NCBI RefSeq assembly: GCF_003265705.1
Contig: NW_020312967.1
Coordinates: 1,040,879-1,104,878, forward strand
Direction: 5' to 3'
DNA: 64,000 nucleotides
Source: Callorhinus ursinus
Taxonomy: Eukaryota; Chordata; Mammalia; Carnivora; Otariidae
The stretch's first letter is position 1. The number at the start of each line of letters is the position of its first letter. The position numbers and the translations under genes were made by a program. Below, piece after piece: positions 46,209-59,025 of this stretch. Under the pieces are notes generated by a model, which did not search any database, was not told where the DNA came from, and saw only the letters and a program-made list of their open reading frames with translations.

Positions 46209-46329
46209 TTTTTTTTTTTTTTAAGTAAGCTCCATGCCAGGCATGGAGGAAACTCATGACCCTGAGATCAAGACCTAAGCTGAGATCAAGAGTAGGATGG
46301 TTAACCAACTAAGACACCCAGGCACTCCC
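46209..46329 (-). mobile_element. Short-type Can-SINE (no CT-rich region)
   Basis: Antisense: a T tail at 46209-46222, then 'aagtaagctccatgccaggc', then the tRNA-like head ending 'gacacccaggcactccc'. Like 30893-31011 it lacks the CT-rich region. No TSD was seen. Confidence 0.88.
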
Positions 46330-46785
46330 CTCACACAATTTTTAAAAATTGAGATATAATTCACATTGCATAAAATTTACTCTTTAAAAGTACCCGATTC
46401 AGTGGCCATTACTACATATACAAAATTGTGTAAGTATCATCACTATCTAGTTCCAGAACATTTTCATCACCCCTAAATAAATTCCATTCCCATTAAGAGT
46501 CACTCTCCATTTCACTTTATGTCTCTATGGAATTGCCTATTTTTTACATTTCATATAAATAGAGCCCTCTAATATGTGGGCCTTTGTTTCTGGCTTCTTT
46601 CACTTAGCATAACCTTTACAAGGCTCATCCCATGTTGTAACAAGTATCAGTACTTCATCCTCTTTTACAGCTGAATAATATTCCACTATATGGATATACC
46701 ACACGTTATTTCTCCCTTCATCAGTGGGATTATCATTTGAGTTGCTTCCATTTTTTGGCTACTATGAACAATACTGCTATTGTTT
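46330..46785 (-). mobile_element. L1M fragment, 3' region
   Basis: Antisense 'aaaaattgagatataattca', 'tcactatctagttccagaac', 'ctggcttctttcacttagca' and 'gctgaataatattccactat' are conserved L1M 3'-end phrases. Confidence 0.85.
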
Positions 46786-48505
46786 TGTTTGCTCCTATGG
46801 ATATCCTACCAAGCCCTAACTATACCATATTTCTCTCAATACCGGTCTTTAGCAACTGTATTTGCCATTCCCAACTTCAAATGTATGTTGCTCTGATACC
46901 ACGATCCTTGTGCTAGTTTATGTTCAGATGTAATAAAATATAGAATACATAATTCCACTTTTATAAATGGATTTTGGGGGCATCTCTATGTGGGCATTTA
47001 GGCTGGATGTAAATATACTCGAAATATCCCATGACTTCACCAGCCCCATGATCTTTCAAAGCAGAAATAAAAAAGCTAAACTATTTTAACTCCTATTAAA
47101 ACAATGTGTCCTGGAATAGATTCCTTATTGCTCTCTAAGGAAATTACCTTATTAATATTGTATTGTTTTTATTTTCTCCCTTAGAATTCCATGAAGAATT
47201 TTGGGCCAAAAATATAATTTTAAAAATCTCTAGTAAGCAAAACTATTTTTTAATGAATTCTGCTTATCCTTCATTAGAGATATCCACTCTCTCTGGTCTA
47301 AGTCGCATCTGATTGAGAGAGATTTTAAGTGACACTAGGGTACAATCAAATAGCTTAACTGAGCAAAGGGGAGCTTAACAGTATGAAAGACATGCTTCAG
47401 TTTTAACTGTAGTCTTATTTCTGTCCTACTTCACAAACCTTCAAGCATGCATTGGAGTATGCAGTCCTTTCTCCTTCGCTTAACATCTGATATGCACAAC
47501 CAAAGCACTCACAGCTGGTACTGATCAGGCCAAACACTCAAAAACTTACATCAGTGAAGCAAGGCCGGGGGTCAGACATCCTTGGCAAAACTCACTAAAC
47601 ATTTTTGTAAAATTACTTGCAGATTCATCAAGTTACCAGTAATTTTTCTGCATGAATGAGATCCAAAATGCATTTGTGTGCCTGTGAATGTGCTTTTTAA
47701 ACTCAAACAAAAAGTAAATAATTGCCCAATTTGCATTACTGAAAATATGGGACCTGAGGGGTGGGTGGGGAAAGGGTAAATTGCGTGGAAGGAAAAAAAT
47801 GAGCATTCCCACAGAGAACAGCTATACTAGAAGTTAACAGAATAACTTCTAAAAAGAAAATGACCTTGAGAGTTGGAAGTACATTTGGGGGGGAGGGGGG
47901 AGCCAGGGCTGTGATCCAGAATAAAAAAGGAAAGAGAAATGCTTTAATTTTGCCCCTAAAGCAATGGAAATTTATGGCATGCATTTGGATGTAGATTTTA
48001 TATATTTTTTACTACCCTAGTGGGTAAGCTGAAAAAATCCATTTCATCCATTTTATGACATTATGGCCCTTTGGATTGAGATTCAGGCCATTGGCAAGAA
48101 ACAATAGTTTGGCTGGGCAAAAGGTTAGTCCAAAGTTAAGGCATCATTCTCACTTAGCTGGATTGCCAAAGGGCTCTTCAACCACATGCACTCTGAAACA
48201 ATGGGAAGGTAATGATCTGATTCATAGGTAGGTTAAACTTGTGATAATTATGTCAGATCATTTATTGTCACAGAGTAAACAAATCTTATATGATTACCTA
48301 TGAAATAAGCAGGAAATATAGGAAGTGTTTGAAAATTAAAGTTTTAAACTCAGGCTACCTTTTGTTTGTATTGCTTTGACAGAGCTCTTGGGTCTCTCTC
48401 CTGGGAATGCATTCCCTTTTTTGCTGTGAGTTGCTCCCTTTACACTTTTGTTGCTTACTTTGCCCTTGAATTAATGTAATTGCTTACTATTTGAGTCCAT
48501 TTCTC
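46786..48505. other. Unassigned, apparently unique sequence
   Basis: About 1.7 kb of complex sequence without a recognised transposon. A short G-rich run lies at 47887-47900. No exon is supported. Confidence 0.4.
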
Positions 48506-48509
48506 ATTT

Positions 48510-48590
48510 GGAGGAGGGCCCATTTCTTATTTATTTTTGTATTCCCAGTGTCTGGCATATAGTAGCTACTCAATAAATACACACAAACTA
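48510..48590 (+). mobile_element. MIR/L2 3' end
   Basis: 'cccagtgtctggcatatagt' and 'agctactcaataaatac' are the shared 3' terminal phrase of MIR and L2 (ancestral 'gcctggcacatagtaggcactcaataaatg'). Confidence 0.75.
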
Positions 48591-49530
48591 AATCACTCAG
48601 TTGCAGCAATCAAGATTATGAAAAGGATCGCCTGCAAACTATATCAACTAGGATTAAGGTAATTATTCCTTGTTTAGAATCCTTCCTCTGAAACCATATA
48701 AATCCCTTGGGTTTGGAAATTTTTCTGGAAGAGTTCAGTGGATTGCTTTTCCTTGAGAGACAGACATTTTTTTCTCTTGATCCATAATTGGAATAAAGTG
48801 GGGACAGCCATTTAGATATTCTTTCAGCAGTTGCTAAATTAATCCAAACTCACAAAAGAAGAGAGAGGAAGAGACAGGAAGGGAAATGAAGAAGATAGAA
48901 GCAGAAAGAAAGGGAGGCAGAGAGGGAGAAGGGGAGATTGCCTAAGAAATTTACTGCTGTGTTTGTCTTAAGACATTAGCACCTTTTATGTAATTATAAT
49001 TTTGGCCCCAAATTTTATTTTTACCACATGTGCCTTATTTTAAATGAACTCCCAGAACTGTGCCATGAAATATTCCTAGTCTGGCATCACACCTGGGTCT
49101 AGTTCAAGAACCTAACCACTTGCAGGTCTCATGCTAAAGCCTCAGGCTCATATGCCAGGAAAAACAGTCATTGCCATTTACCATCTGGATCCAATATACT
49201 CTTTTAATTAATTTTTTATATTTTTAAATTGTACAAAAAATCACAACCATAAGAGAGGGATAGTGAAAATCATTTAGAAATTTAAATGAGAATTTAAACA
49301 CAGTTAACTCAAGTTTTTATTTCATAATTTCCTGATTTTAACACTCTATATGCCCACAATGGGCAACATTCTCTGAATGCAACCAATTGCTCATCAGAAG
49401 TCAGGCATGAACCTGGGATGTGTCCATCTTGTGATACATATTCTGTATTTCAAAAGCATATCTAGTAGGATCTAGCTTATCATTAATTCTTGTCCTTATT
49501 GCATTTGCACCATCAAAATGCAATACTTAA
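48591..49530. other. Unassigned sequence with a purine-rich patch
   Basis: 48855-48940 is GA-rich (interrupted GAGA/GGAA) but not a regular microsatellite. The rest is complex and unassigned. Confidence 0.4.
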
Positions 49531-49542
49531 AAATAATTTTGG

Positions 49543-49765
49543 GATGCGTCGGTGGCTCAGTCGGTTAAGCATATGCCTTCAGCTCAGGTCTGCCTTCTGC
49601 TCAGGTCATGATCTCAGGGTCCTGGGATGGAGCCCTGCATGGAACTTCCTGCTCAGTGGGGAATCTGCTTCTCCCTCTCCCTTTGCTCCTCCCCCTTATT
49701 GTGCTTGCACTTGCGCTCTCTCTGTTCCTCTCTCAAATAAATAAATAAAATCTTTAAAAAATAAT
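49543..49765 (+). mobile_element. Can-SINE with internal 17-bp duplication
   Basis: The head 'ggtggctcagtcggttaagc' is followed by 'tgccttcagctcaggtc' (49574-49590) and then 'tgccttctgctcaggtc' (49591-49607), a near-exact tandem copy between the A- and B-box regions. TSD 'aataattttgg' lies at 49532-49542 and 49766-49776. Confidence 0.94.
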
Positions 49766-49776
49766 AATAATTTTGG

Positions 49777-50830
49777 AACTTTTGGATGATATAACTTTGG
49801 TTGTATCTTCTTCGCTCTCTACAAACCATTTGCAGTTACATTTATAAACACTATTTAGAATGATCAATGATTTTTCTTTTATTTCTACATCACTTTGTTC
49901 TTTTTCTAATCACCTTTTTATGCATACCTGTGTTCAGCATTTGCCTGCTTACAAGCTATATCAAGTTAAGCTTGGTGCATCAACATAATAGGTAAAAAAT
50001 ACTGACACACATCTTTTTAACAAACGAGATGGTCCAGTTTTTAATCACAAATATTACATGGTAATGTGCCTTCTGTTGGATGACTAACTGTATGAGAAAA
50101 CCATATTTCTTTTTCATCCTTAGAAATCTATTGATCACTTACTGATTTTTGAATCTGAGAAAATTCATCTAAGGTACTGTTGTCTGAGTGTTTACAATCT
50201 GAAATTTTAGTTTATGTGATGAATTTCACTATCATTATTAGACTATAGAATGTTTCTATCTGTCTGTTTGCATTTGATTTCTGAGTCATTTTACTGTTGT
50301 GAAATATCTTCCTTCTTCAATTTTCTTCTGTTTTACATTATGGGAAGAACATGATAAATTCTGATTTCAAACTTGTGTTCAATGAAAACTTAAGCTACAA
50401 AGATGATGTCCCTAGTCTCCTTTTATACCTTCTCAAAAGATGATGCAATACAGCACAATAAGAAAACTGAAGGATGACATAAGCACGAGTATTTATTTCA
50501 ACATTTTACCATGCTTTTAGGTGACTTAATTATTCTTCTGCTGGCTTATTATTTAAGTTTTTAAGTATACCTGGAAATAATTGATAAGTAATGAGAGAAT
50601 AATTTCTAGAATGATTAGATAGCAAAATGTTTCAAGATATAGGAAAAAATGAAATCACTAAGAACTTGTAATGATCTTAGGGATATAAAGTTTCCAATGG
50701 ATCCACATGATAATTACAAAACATAGTGAGTTTTATTCTAGCTTAATAAAAATGTAGATCTTTATTCTCTGAAAGATCCCTAAGAAATAATAAAAGTCAT
50801 GAAATATCAATACTTACAAATAGAGCTATT
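49777..50830. other. Unassigned, apparently unique sequence
   Basis: AT-rich complex sequence. No repeat or exon recognised. Confidence 0.4.
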
Positions 50831-51047
50831 GTTTTTTTAAAGATTTTATTTATTTATTTATTTATTTATCAGAGAGAGAGAGAGAGAGAGAGAGCACACA
50901 CAAACGGGGGAGGGGGGACCGCAGGCAGAGGGAAAAGCAGGGTCCCCGCTAAGCAAGGAGCCAGATGCAGAGCTCAATCCTAGGACCCTGGCATCATGAC
51001 CTGAGCAGAAGGCAGATGCTTAACCGACTGAGCCACTAAGGCACCTC
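50831..51047 (-). mobile_element. Can-SINE, diverged, with expanded tail and GA region
   Basis: Antisense: T run, (TTTA)n, a longer (GA)n than in other copies, then a head ending 'gagccactaaggcacctc'. No clear TSD was found. Confidence 0.93.
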
Positions 51048-52485
51048 AAAAAAGAAATTCAGAAACTAATACTAGGTCAGATGAACCCTGATGGTGTGTT
51101 GAGTTAATGAGATATGTAACAAATACTTTTGACAGCAGAAATTAGCAGTGTATATCCGGAAGTGTGTTGTTGAAACATACTATCTATTCTACATTCTGTA
51201 CAATATTGGGGCTAGCACTCTGGTGTTCTGCTTTCATTTTACTGATTGCAACTTTCCTTAAAAATCCAATTCAGCATCAGTTTTGCCCTGGATCAGTCCT
51301 GAGGACTTTGATCCAGTTTAGTGGCCCCACAGGTGGAAGAGTGTGAAAATCTTGATTGGGTAAACAACTTGAGCTTTTGATCTGAAAATAAATAGCTTCC
51401 AGGGAAATAGGACCAAAATATATTTTATTTTCCTGGCTCTGTCTGTCTCTCTTTTTCACTCAGAAATTCCAACTGCATACAAATCGCCTCCCTCCCACAT
51501 TATATGTGGGAGCACCTAGTGGGTACCTCACACATGTTAAAGAAAATATTCTCTCTTTGGCAAGCACAGTGACTCTTGGTGTTCCTCTATCAGGAATAGC
51601 AGTGTTCTTACCACTGGCTGCTGGCCCAAGTGAAAAGTTTCTCTCATTGATAAACCAAGTCCATAATTTCTACATCGATAGATTCTATAAGTCTTCAGGG
51701 TATCAGTGCTATCAGGAAGGAAGAATGCCTATTTTTACTTTTCATATAATGATCTGTTGGAGGGATCCCAAAGAAGTATCATTTGGGTCTCCATAAGTTA
51801 TAGGGTTCAGGGGAGCATCATGTCCATGTTTTACCTACAATTCTCTCTCATCCTCCTTTTGCCCCAGACAAGATTTCACAGGGCTGAGCAAGGCCACTGA
51901 GTTGAGGCCACCTACAAACACTGCTTTTCTCTGAGGGTGACTAAAAGTATCTAGCTCCTTCTTTTTCATTTAACTATACCTTGCTAGGTTGTAAAGAAAC
52001 TTCTATGGAGTCCCCTGAACTAGTTGGTCAGGTATGTTTACAAAAATTTCATCACAATATGCTTTTCTTCCTTGAAAATTCAGATGGAAGTACCAATCTA
52101 ACTCATTTGGGTCCATCCAAAAATTTGCCAAACATGCTCCAGATTCCTTAAATGTAGAAGGGCAAAGTAAAAGGCAATATCTTAGAATACAATTCCTCTG
52201 TAGTAAAATCTAATCAAAAGTTGTTAGTTGTTTCTGTCAATAAATGTTTTATATCCTTATGTCAGAATTTGGAGAACAAGAAAACATGTGAAGAAGAAAA
52301 TATGAACTCTATCATACTATGATCATGATTATTAATCTGAGCTTGAGACAGACAGAAAAAAGAGGGAGAGCAGTATTTTACTCTTAAACTTGAAATTCAT
52401 TTTTCTTAACTTTTCATGCTTTGACAATATTTTGGTTGGCTACTTAAAACATGCTGAATAAAAGTAATTATGTGAAATGCTCGGT
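51048..52485. other. Unassigned, apparently unique sequence
   Basis: Includes a 96-codon plus-strand frame at 51506-51796 with no recognisable domain, signal or splice context. Treated as chance. No transposon named. Confidence 0.4.
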
Positions 52486-52890
52486 TTTACAAAAATGGCA
52501 TCCCATTATAAATTTAGTTTTTATATCCTCTTTTTTTCATTTAAATTTATATTTGAGCATTTACCATGTCATTAAACAATATCTGAAAATACAGTTTTAA
52601 TGGCTTCATAATAGACTATTGTAAGGAAATACATAATATATTTAACTAATCCCCTATTGTTAGACATTTAAATTGTATCCAATTTTTCACTATTATAAAA
52701 ATGTTAGAAACAGTCTTGTATGTAAGCTTTTGACCGCATATCTCCGATTGTTATTTCTCTGGGATGGATTCCTTGCAACAGAATTACTACCTCAAAGTTC
52801 ATGAATCTTTCTAAGGCTCTTGAACATATTGCCAACCTGACCTCCCAAATGGGTATATGCATTTACACTTTGTTAAGTGCTTTGCAAAAC
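52486..52890 (-). mobile_element. Old L1M fragment
   Basis: Antisense 'taatggcttcataatagact', 'aactaatcccctattgttag', 'ttgtatccaatttttcacta' and 'attgccaacctgacctccca' follow the reverse of an ancient L1 ORF2 end. Confidence 0.75.
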
Positions 52891-53172
52891 ATTGATTCTA
52901 AATCCAACAAACTTTAGAAATAGTTTGTTTTCTTCTGCTCTTGGGCTGAGATGTTCAAGAAAATGTTCATTTATTTATTTATTTAGGTGACTTTTCTTCC
53001 CAGGGGGACCAAAATGTGTTTGCAGCCAAGAAATTCTAGTCTTTTAGCATTTCCCTTGGGTTATTCAGATAATTTGACCTAATCAAAAGATTTCGTTCAA
53101 AAGTGAGGGATTATGCCTCTGGCTGGGTGACCCTATTACCTAGATCGATTTTCTTCCATTTTCAAGTGTCTG

Positions 53173-53391
53173 CTTTTTTGTTTTGTTTTTGTTTTTTTTC
53201 AAAGATTTTATTTACTCATTTGACAGAGAGAGACACAGAGAGAGAGAGGGAACACAAGCAGGGGGAGTGGGAGAGGGAGAAACAGGCTTCCCGCTGAGCA
53301 GGGAGCCCAATGCGGGGCTCGATCCCAGGACCCTGAGATCATGACCTGAGCCGAAGGCAGACGCTTAACAACTGAGCCACCCAGGCGCCCC
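53173..53391 (-). mobile_element. Can-SINE, full length, near-consensus
   Basis: Antisense with a T tail interrupted by G. TSD 'tcaagtgtctg' lies at 53162-53172 and 53392-53402. It appears young. Confidence 0.96.
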
Positions 53392-53454
53392 TCAAGTGTC
53401 TGTTTTGAGCAAAACAAAGTTACCTGTCATCCACATACTTTTGGAAAGGAAGGA

Positions 53455-53610
53455 TTAGTAATCTTCCTGCTTGTATAAATGCTGAAGGTGAGGGTTAGAG
53501 AGCTTGGCACCATGTGACCCATAAAATATGCGGGAGAGCCATAATTCAAACCCAGGTCCGCCTGTGTATAGAGCCCCTGTGAAGTCCTCTGTACTATTCT
53601 TGATATCTAA
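53455..53610 (-). mobile_element. MIR fragment
   Basis: 'ggtgagggttagagagcttg', 'gccataattcaaacccaggt' and 'ccgcctgtgtatagagcccc' match antisense MIR ('gctggattcgaacccaggtctgcctgactccaaagccc'). Confidence 0.75.
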
Positions 53611-55130
53611 TTATTGGACGTGTGGATTTTTGTGATATAATGTGGGAGGTGAATCCTAAGCCTTTGGCATTAAACCAGATTGGAATGAGGGATTTATTAC
53701 TTTCTCTCTGCATTCAATCACTCATGTATTCAGCCTGGTTTATTCAGCATCGTCTATGTGCCAGATCTTATGTGAAACTCTGTTCTTCAATATACTTGGC
53801 TTTGTAATTCAGGAAGCCCAAATTTACTTTGGTCAAGGAATATTAAATTCCCTACATCTACTGTGTCAAAAAGTACAGCACACTGGCAAAGATGAGCAGG
53901 CCCAAATAAGTCCCAGGATTTGCTGATGTCAAATTTGACACTTTATATGCTCCAATTTCTCTAAATTAACACAGTGAATACTCTGAAGAGCCTTTACTGT
54001 TGTTATTTGTCAGGCCTCAGATTTTTTTCCATTTATTTTCTCCAAAGATATTTTTGCCTACAACCATATTGTTCAGTGTGTTTAGGAAAAGGAAATAGCA
54101 AAGTGATGTGGTGTATCAAAAAAAATAATACTAAGAGCAAATGGAGAAAAATGGGGCTGAATGCATAAGGAAACTACACTTCAGGTGACATTGATTTGTA
54201 TCCAGGAATGCCTAAAAGGCTCTCTAGTGATTCTAAATACTTAAGAGCATATTCATTTCCTTCTAGAAGAAACCAAAATTACCCAGTAATTTAATTCTTA
54301 TTGAACAAGAAAGGCAGCCAGTTACAGACACACACACACAGAAACTCACTGGTTTGCTTTGCCTGTTTCCATGTGCTTGAGACTGAAGGGTTAGTAATAT
54401 ATTTACACAATTTGAAATGAGGAGGCAAACTTCAACTATTTTAGCGTGGCCTTTGGGCTTCTTGGAATGTCAACTGATCCATCAAGGAGTTGTAGCCAAA
54501 TTGCCTATGACAGAATATTTTCTCTTAGAGAAGCAAACACATGCCTATCACGCAAACTTGCTGTTCTCAACAATAGTAATGAAGGTCCCGGCAGTACAAT
54601 GAGTTAATAAATAAAAGAAGGGGTCAGAAAACTTTTCAGAACACACTTGTATTCCTTCTCTTCACTCTTCCTTTTATCTGCATTCATTCCTATCCCTGAC
54701 AGAGTTGTTTATTGTCTCCTGAAGTGTTGTAGGTATTTTTTTTTTTTTTTAATTATATCCTGGTTTTACCTAGAAAGGGAACTACTGTTTGATTACTGAC
54801 AGATCCGTTTTGGCAGGAGAATGTCATCTGAAAAAGTTTACTGTAAGATATAAAAGATAATTTACATGCTCTATTTTTAAATGGCCAACACCTTTTCCAT
54901 ATAAAAAAAAAAGAGTATTAGAAATATACCTAAGAAAATAAGAGTGACCTTTGCTGGAAAATACTGTCTTTATCTTAAATTCAGAATGCATAGCTTTATA
55001 GCAAGGGAGAGAGGCCTTTCTGCTGCTAGAAAAACTTCTCCTTTGTAGATTTTCTTCCCAGGTTCTTCGCAGAAAACAACCTACCTGATTTGTACAAAAG
55101 AACACTGCTCTCTAGTGGAATGAGGGGAAA
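53611..55130. other. Mostly unassigned; L2-like phrase near 53700-53770
   Basis: 'cactcatgtattcagcctgg' then 'gcatcgtctatgtgccagat' resembles an L2/MIR-associated phrase. The rest has no recognised element. T14-15 at 54736-54750 is a plain homopolymer. Confidence 0.35.
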
Positions 55131-56030
55131 GAAATCCATTACCTCATTCACTCGCTTTTCTTGCCTTCCTGGCAGCCGCTTACGAAAGGCGGCTGAGCTT
55201 TGTCCTGGACTTATGACAGGTTATGATATATGGCTACAATTATTGTGATATTATATTGTGAAGTGGTTTTGCTCTTGTAATCAAGCAAAAATCCTTTTCC
55301 CCCAAACCTTCTTTTGTAAATTGAAACCGGTAGGCCTCCCCAACCCTTCTCAGCTGCTACCTGTACCAAAAAGAAAAAAAAGCCTGCAACTAATAATGAT
55401 TTAATTTACACAGGAACTTGCAATAACTTAACTCACATCAGGTTAATTTGAAAGTGATTAATGGCAGCATTTATGGGGCTGGAAATCTTTAATAATGCTT
55501 TACTTGTGAATTTATGGTATTCGTGTTCCAGACTGTGGGCTGCCTTTTTTGTTGTGCTCATCGTCTATCTCCCCCACCCCCACACGTGATGTTCATCCCT
55601 CCCTTTTCTAGGGATAGAAAGAAATAGATTTGCAATGCCACATTTCCTGTCTCAATGGGAGGGGCTACAAAATCAGTACAAATTTGCGCAGATGGGGCAT
55701 TCTTGGCCCCGGAATTGTGCCATACACATCATTTTAAAATAATTCTTGCAGGGATTGTGGGCTCCTTTGATAACCTTGATTCCCATACTCATACATTCTC
55801 AGCTGGCCGGCATAAAATGGACTTTCTGGATTTGCCCTAGTGGTTTCATACCACTGAGCTGACACAAATGTGGTTAGGAATATATAGTAACAATGCATTC
55901 CAAACAGATACACACATTTTCAGAAATTAAACCTGTAGCCAACAGCCCTCCAAAGATTTATGGTCAACATGCCTTATTCCTAAGGCCCTAAAAGTATCTT
56001 TAAGTTGGTTTTACTCTGCAACCTCCCCAT
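55131..56030. other. Repeat-free, high-complexity block; candidate conserved non-coding DNA
   Basis: About 900 bp with no transposon signature, moderate GC and several homeodomain-type TAAT cores (for example 'gattaatggc' at 55456-55465) and GATA-like words ('ttgataacc' at 55767-55775). No long frame with protein-like content was seen. Constraint is inferred only from texture and lack of repeats in a repeat-dense window. Confidence 0.3.
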
Positions 56031-56960
56031 CCTAGGGGGTAAGGGGAAGCCCTGGTTGGCTCAGAATCATCATATGCAAATGCATATACAAGTATGACAC
56101 CAAGTAAAGATGCAGCATTGCCCCTCTCACCACCACCACTTATAAATTCTATCCTTCATCTGATTGTCATTGCAGAGAATTTCAGTATAAAACCATAAAT
56201 AACAATTTGAGGAAGCAACATTTTGTTTCAGAGTTGGTTGGGAGCAAGGTAAGCTAGAGGCCTCAACACCCTTCGACTCCTAGTCAGTGGTATACACTAA
56301 GCTCATCCTAAGCTCAACCCTCTCAGGTTCTGTGGATCATTGTATAGGGTGGGGAAGAGCAGGAGTCACTTGCAAAAACAAAAAAGGTTTTTTGTGGGAG
56401 TGAAAAGCATACTTTCCTGTTGTCATATTTGATTTTAAGTTCTCTCCACCCCTCACATCTGGGCAAAATTAGCAACCTCTAATTTAAAACTCCCTCCAAA
56501 AAGCCTTAGTTAAACTGAGCTATATCTGTGATAGAGAAGGTAGTAAAATGATGCTTCTTTAAAAAATTATCTCCTCCAAAACAGAAAAGCAAGCTTCAGC
56601 TTCAAAATTCTGGTCAATGGGACATGTTGGTTACCATCTTCATGTGTGTATGAACAAGGGGACACCCTTGCTCAGGTGGTGAAGGCTGCCACTGCAAGTA
56701 GGACTTGTGAAGGGGTAGAAAGCACACAGTGACGAGAGGCACATTCAAGCTTCGGCACTTCCATCACAACAGTTTGAGGCTTGAGTCTTGAACTTCTATG
56801 CAACTAATTTTTTCATCTTCAGAATTACCGGCATTAAGAATTCTTATGAAGATTAAATAATGCAATGTATGAGAAAGATTTCTGAAAAAAATATGATGTA
56901 CTGCACATATTGAGGAGTTTGAATACTATCTTGGCTCTATGCCAAAAAGCCAAGAGGAAC
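56031..56960. other. Unassigned, apparently unique sequence
   Basis: Continues the low-repeat zone. No exon, RNA gene or transposon recognised. Confidence 0.4.
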
Positions 56961-56964
56961 TCTA

Positions 56965-57125
56965 TTTCAGAGTGTGTGAACTCTGGTTTCTTAATCTCTC
57001 TGAACCTGTTTCTGCTTCAGAATAAAAGGAATAATAACTACCTCACTCAGAGGGTTGTTGTGAAGCCTGCAAATAATGTATGCCAAGCATCTGGAATGGT
57101 ACTTGGCACATAATAGGAGAGATGA
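56965..57125 (+). mobile_element. MIR, well-preserved core and 3' end
   Basis: 'ttaatctctctgaacctgtt', 'aataactacctcactcagag', 'ggttgttgtgaagcctgcaa' and 'ggtacttggcacataatagg' follow the MIR consensus in order. Confidence 0.85.
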
Positions 57126-57227
57126 TAAGTAGGGCAAAAATGTGCTTGATAAAGGGTTGGAGATAGTGCATGGCAAGTATCTAGTTCAGTTCTGGTCATA
57201 CAATAGGTGCACCATAAATGCTAAGTG

Positions 57228-57300
57228 GGATGATAATGATAGTGATGATAATCAGCTGATGATGATGACGATGATGATAACAATGATAAAGATGATGACA
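57228..57300. repeat. GAT/GATAAT imperfect microsatellite
   Basis: Repeated GAT/GATAAT units with interruptions. The short frame through it is compositional. An MIR-type tail phrase ('acaataggtgcaccataaat') precedes it. Confidence 0.9.
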
Positions 57301-57369
57301 GTTATTAGAGAAGAAATACTGTATATGATGGCTGAAAGTTTTTAGCTGGAAGCAGTATGATGTTGTCAA

Positions 57370-57560
57370 AAGAATCCAATGTATTTGAGTTTGAAAACTG
57401 AGTCCACTTCTTAGTTCTAATCTTGACCTTGAGCAAGTTATTAGCTTCTCTGAGCCTAAACTTATTCACCTGTATAAGTTTTTGTACTGCTTAAAGGAGA
57501 TGTTACTAAAGCATATGATCCAACTACTGACATCTAGTATATTCTGGATATATATTATTA
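57370..57560 (+). mobile_element. MIR fragment
   Basis: 'gagtttgaaaactgagtcca', 'ttgaccttgagcaagttatt' and 'agcttctctgagcctaaact' match the MIR 5'-core order. The 3' part is decayed. Confidence 0.7.
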
Positions 57561-59025
57561 GCCCCTTTCACCTCCTTCTGCCTTTAGCATACACATCCAA
57601 AGCAGCTTGTTTTATTTCACTTGCTTTCAAGTTTGGGATATTGGGATGATCACCTTCTAATTTTTGGAAAGGAAATTTTTGCATTGTTTTATATACATAG
57701 ATTCATATTCCATTGGTCAGAGCTAGTCATTTCAGACCAGTTATATGCAAAGGGAGTGGTGGGAACAAGAATCTCCAGCTGAGAAGTCACTTTAGAGCAA
57801 CAAACAAACTCTACTGAAGAGCCTACAGTTGGAAGCTAGTCCTATTTGCCATAGTCAGCTGCTCTTCTCAACTAACCATGCCCTTCCTCCCAAGCACAGT
57901 ACATCCTCCCCATTTCCCCAAGGGAGGCAATCCACTCTTCTCCCTCCATCCAACTCAAAGTCCAGTATCTCCAGGAGTTGCATAGTCCTCACCATAATGT
58001 CCAGACCTGTCTTCTCCAGGTCCAGCAACCTAAGATCTAAAAGAACAAGCTATCTGCAAGTTTCCATGGATTTATCATTAAATAAGAATAAAGCTGATGC
58101 AGGATACTCACAATGAAAACTTTAAAAACAAAAAAAGGGGGAAGATTTTATTGACAGCAACTGTAAAGCCCCCTTACCTTGAGGGTAGTCCCTTAAATAG
58201 CCCAGGATTCTTGGACCTTGTTCACGATTCTCCAGGAACTCAGGCTCAGAACAATCTGAGGTTCTTCCTCATCCATTATCCTCCATGGCCACATTTGAAA
58301 TGGAAATTAGGACCAATGTACAACTTGGAAACTGTACAATTTATGCAGGCTCTTTCTTACCCATGCAAATATGGGGTATCAAGGGTTATTTTAAAGTTTC
58401 ATGAGTCAAAGGGGATTTTTAAAAGGTCAGACTCATGGTCTTTTGGCAATACAGTTTCTTCCACAATTACTAGAACTCTGATCCACTTCTTTGTAGAGAA
58501 TTTCATATTCCAATAACCCCTGACAATGTTGAATTTCACCTGAGACTGGTGCTCCTGAAAAAGAATGATAGTTAAGAAGTCCTCCACACTTTTGTGTTCT
58601 GGGAAACAATTAACTGCAAAGAACCACCCTTCTGCATATGACAGGTAAGACTCACAGATGCCTCCTCTGTTTGCCTATGACAAGGCCTCACATAGACCTT
58701 TCAAATTTCCATTCTCATCTCATAAATGATTAGCTGAACTGTTTGTCCCCATTGACCAAACTGAATACCTGATCATTTGACTTGACCAAGCTTTAGTCAG
58801 GCTTCTTTCCTTCTTTTCAGGTCCCTCAAGTTTGTCTTGCCCCTAAGTTTAAGCAAGCACTAATATGCAGAATGGCTCTTGTTAATGGCACCTTCTGAGA
58901 ATCAGCTAACTGGAGAGAAAAATGTTTTCAGTGCAACTTTACAATCATGCCACCCACTCATCTCACTCCCACTTCTTTCTAGCCTTGTTTACTCCTCTTA
59001 TAGAAGGAAAGCTTCATGAATATGG
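57561..59025. other. Unassigned sequence, possibly with LTR relics
   Basis: Complex sequence. The frames at 57829-58116 and 58097-58516 lack recognisable domains. 58100-58620 has the feel of old LTR/retroviral sequence, but I cannot assign it. Confidence 0.35.

Noticed and set aside
51506..51796. 96-codon plus-strand frame with fairly balanced composition
   Set aside because: No known family, no convincing splice acceptor or donor pair, and no supporting neighbouring exons. A chance frame of this length is expected in 64 kb.
57829..58516. Two overlapping plus-strand frames (95 and 139 codons)
   Set aside because: Ser/Pro-rich then unstructured, no domain recognised, and the region looks like decayed LTR or unique sequence.
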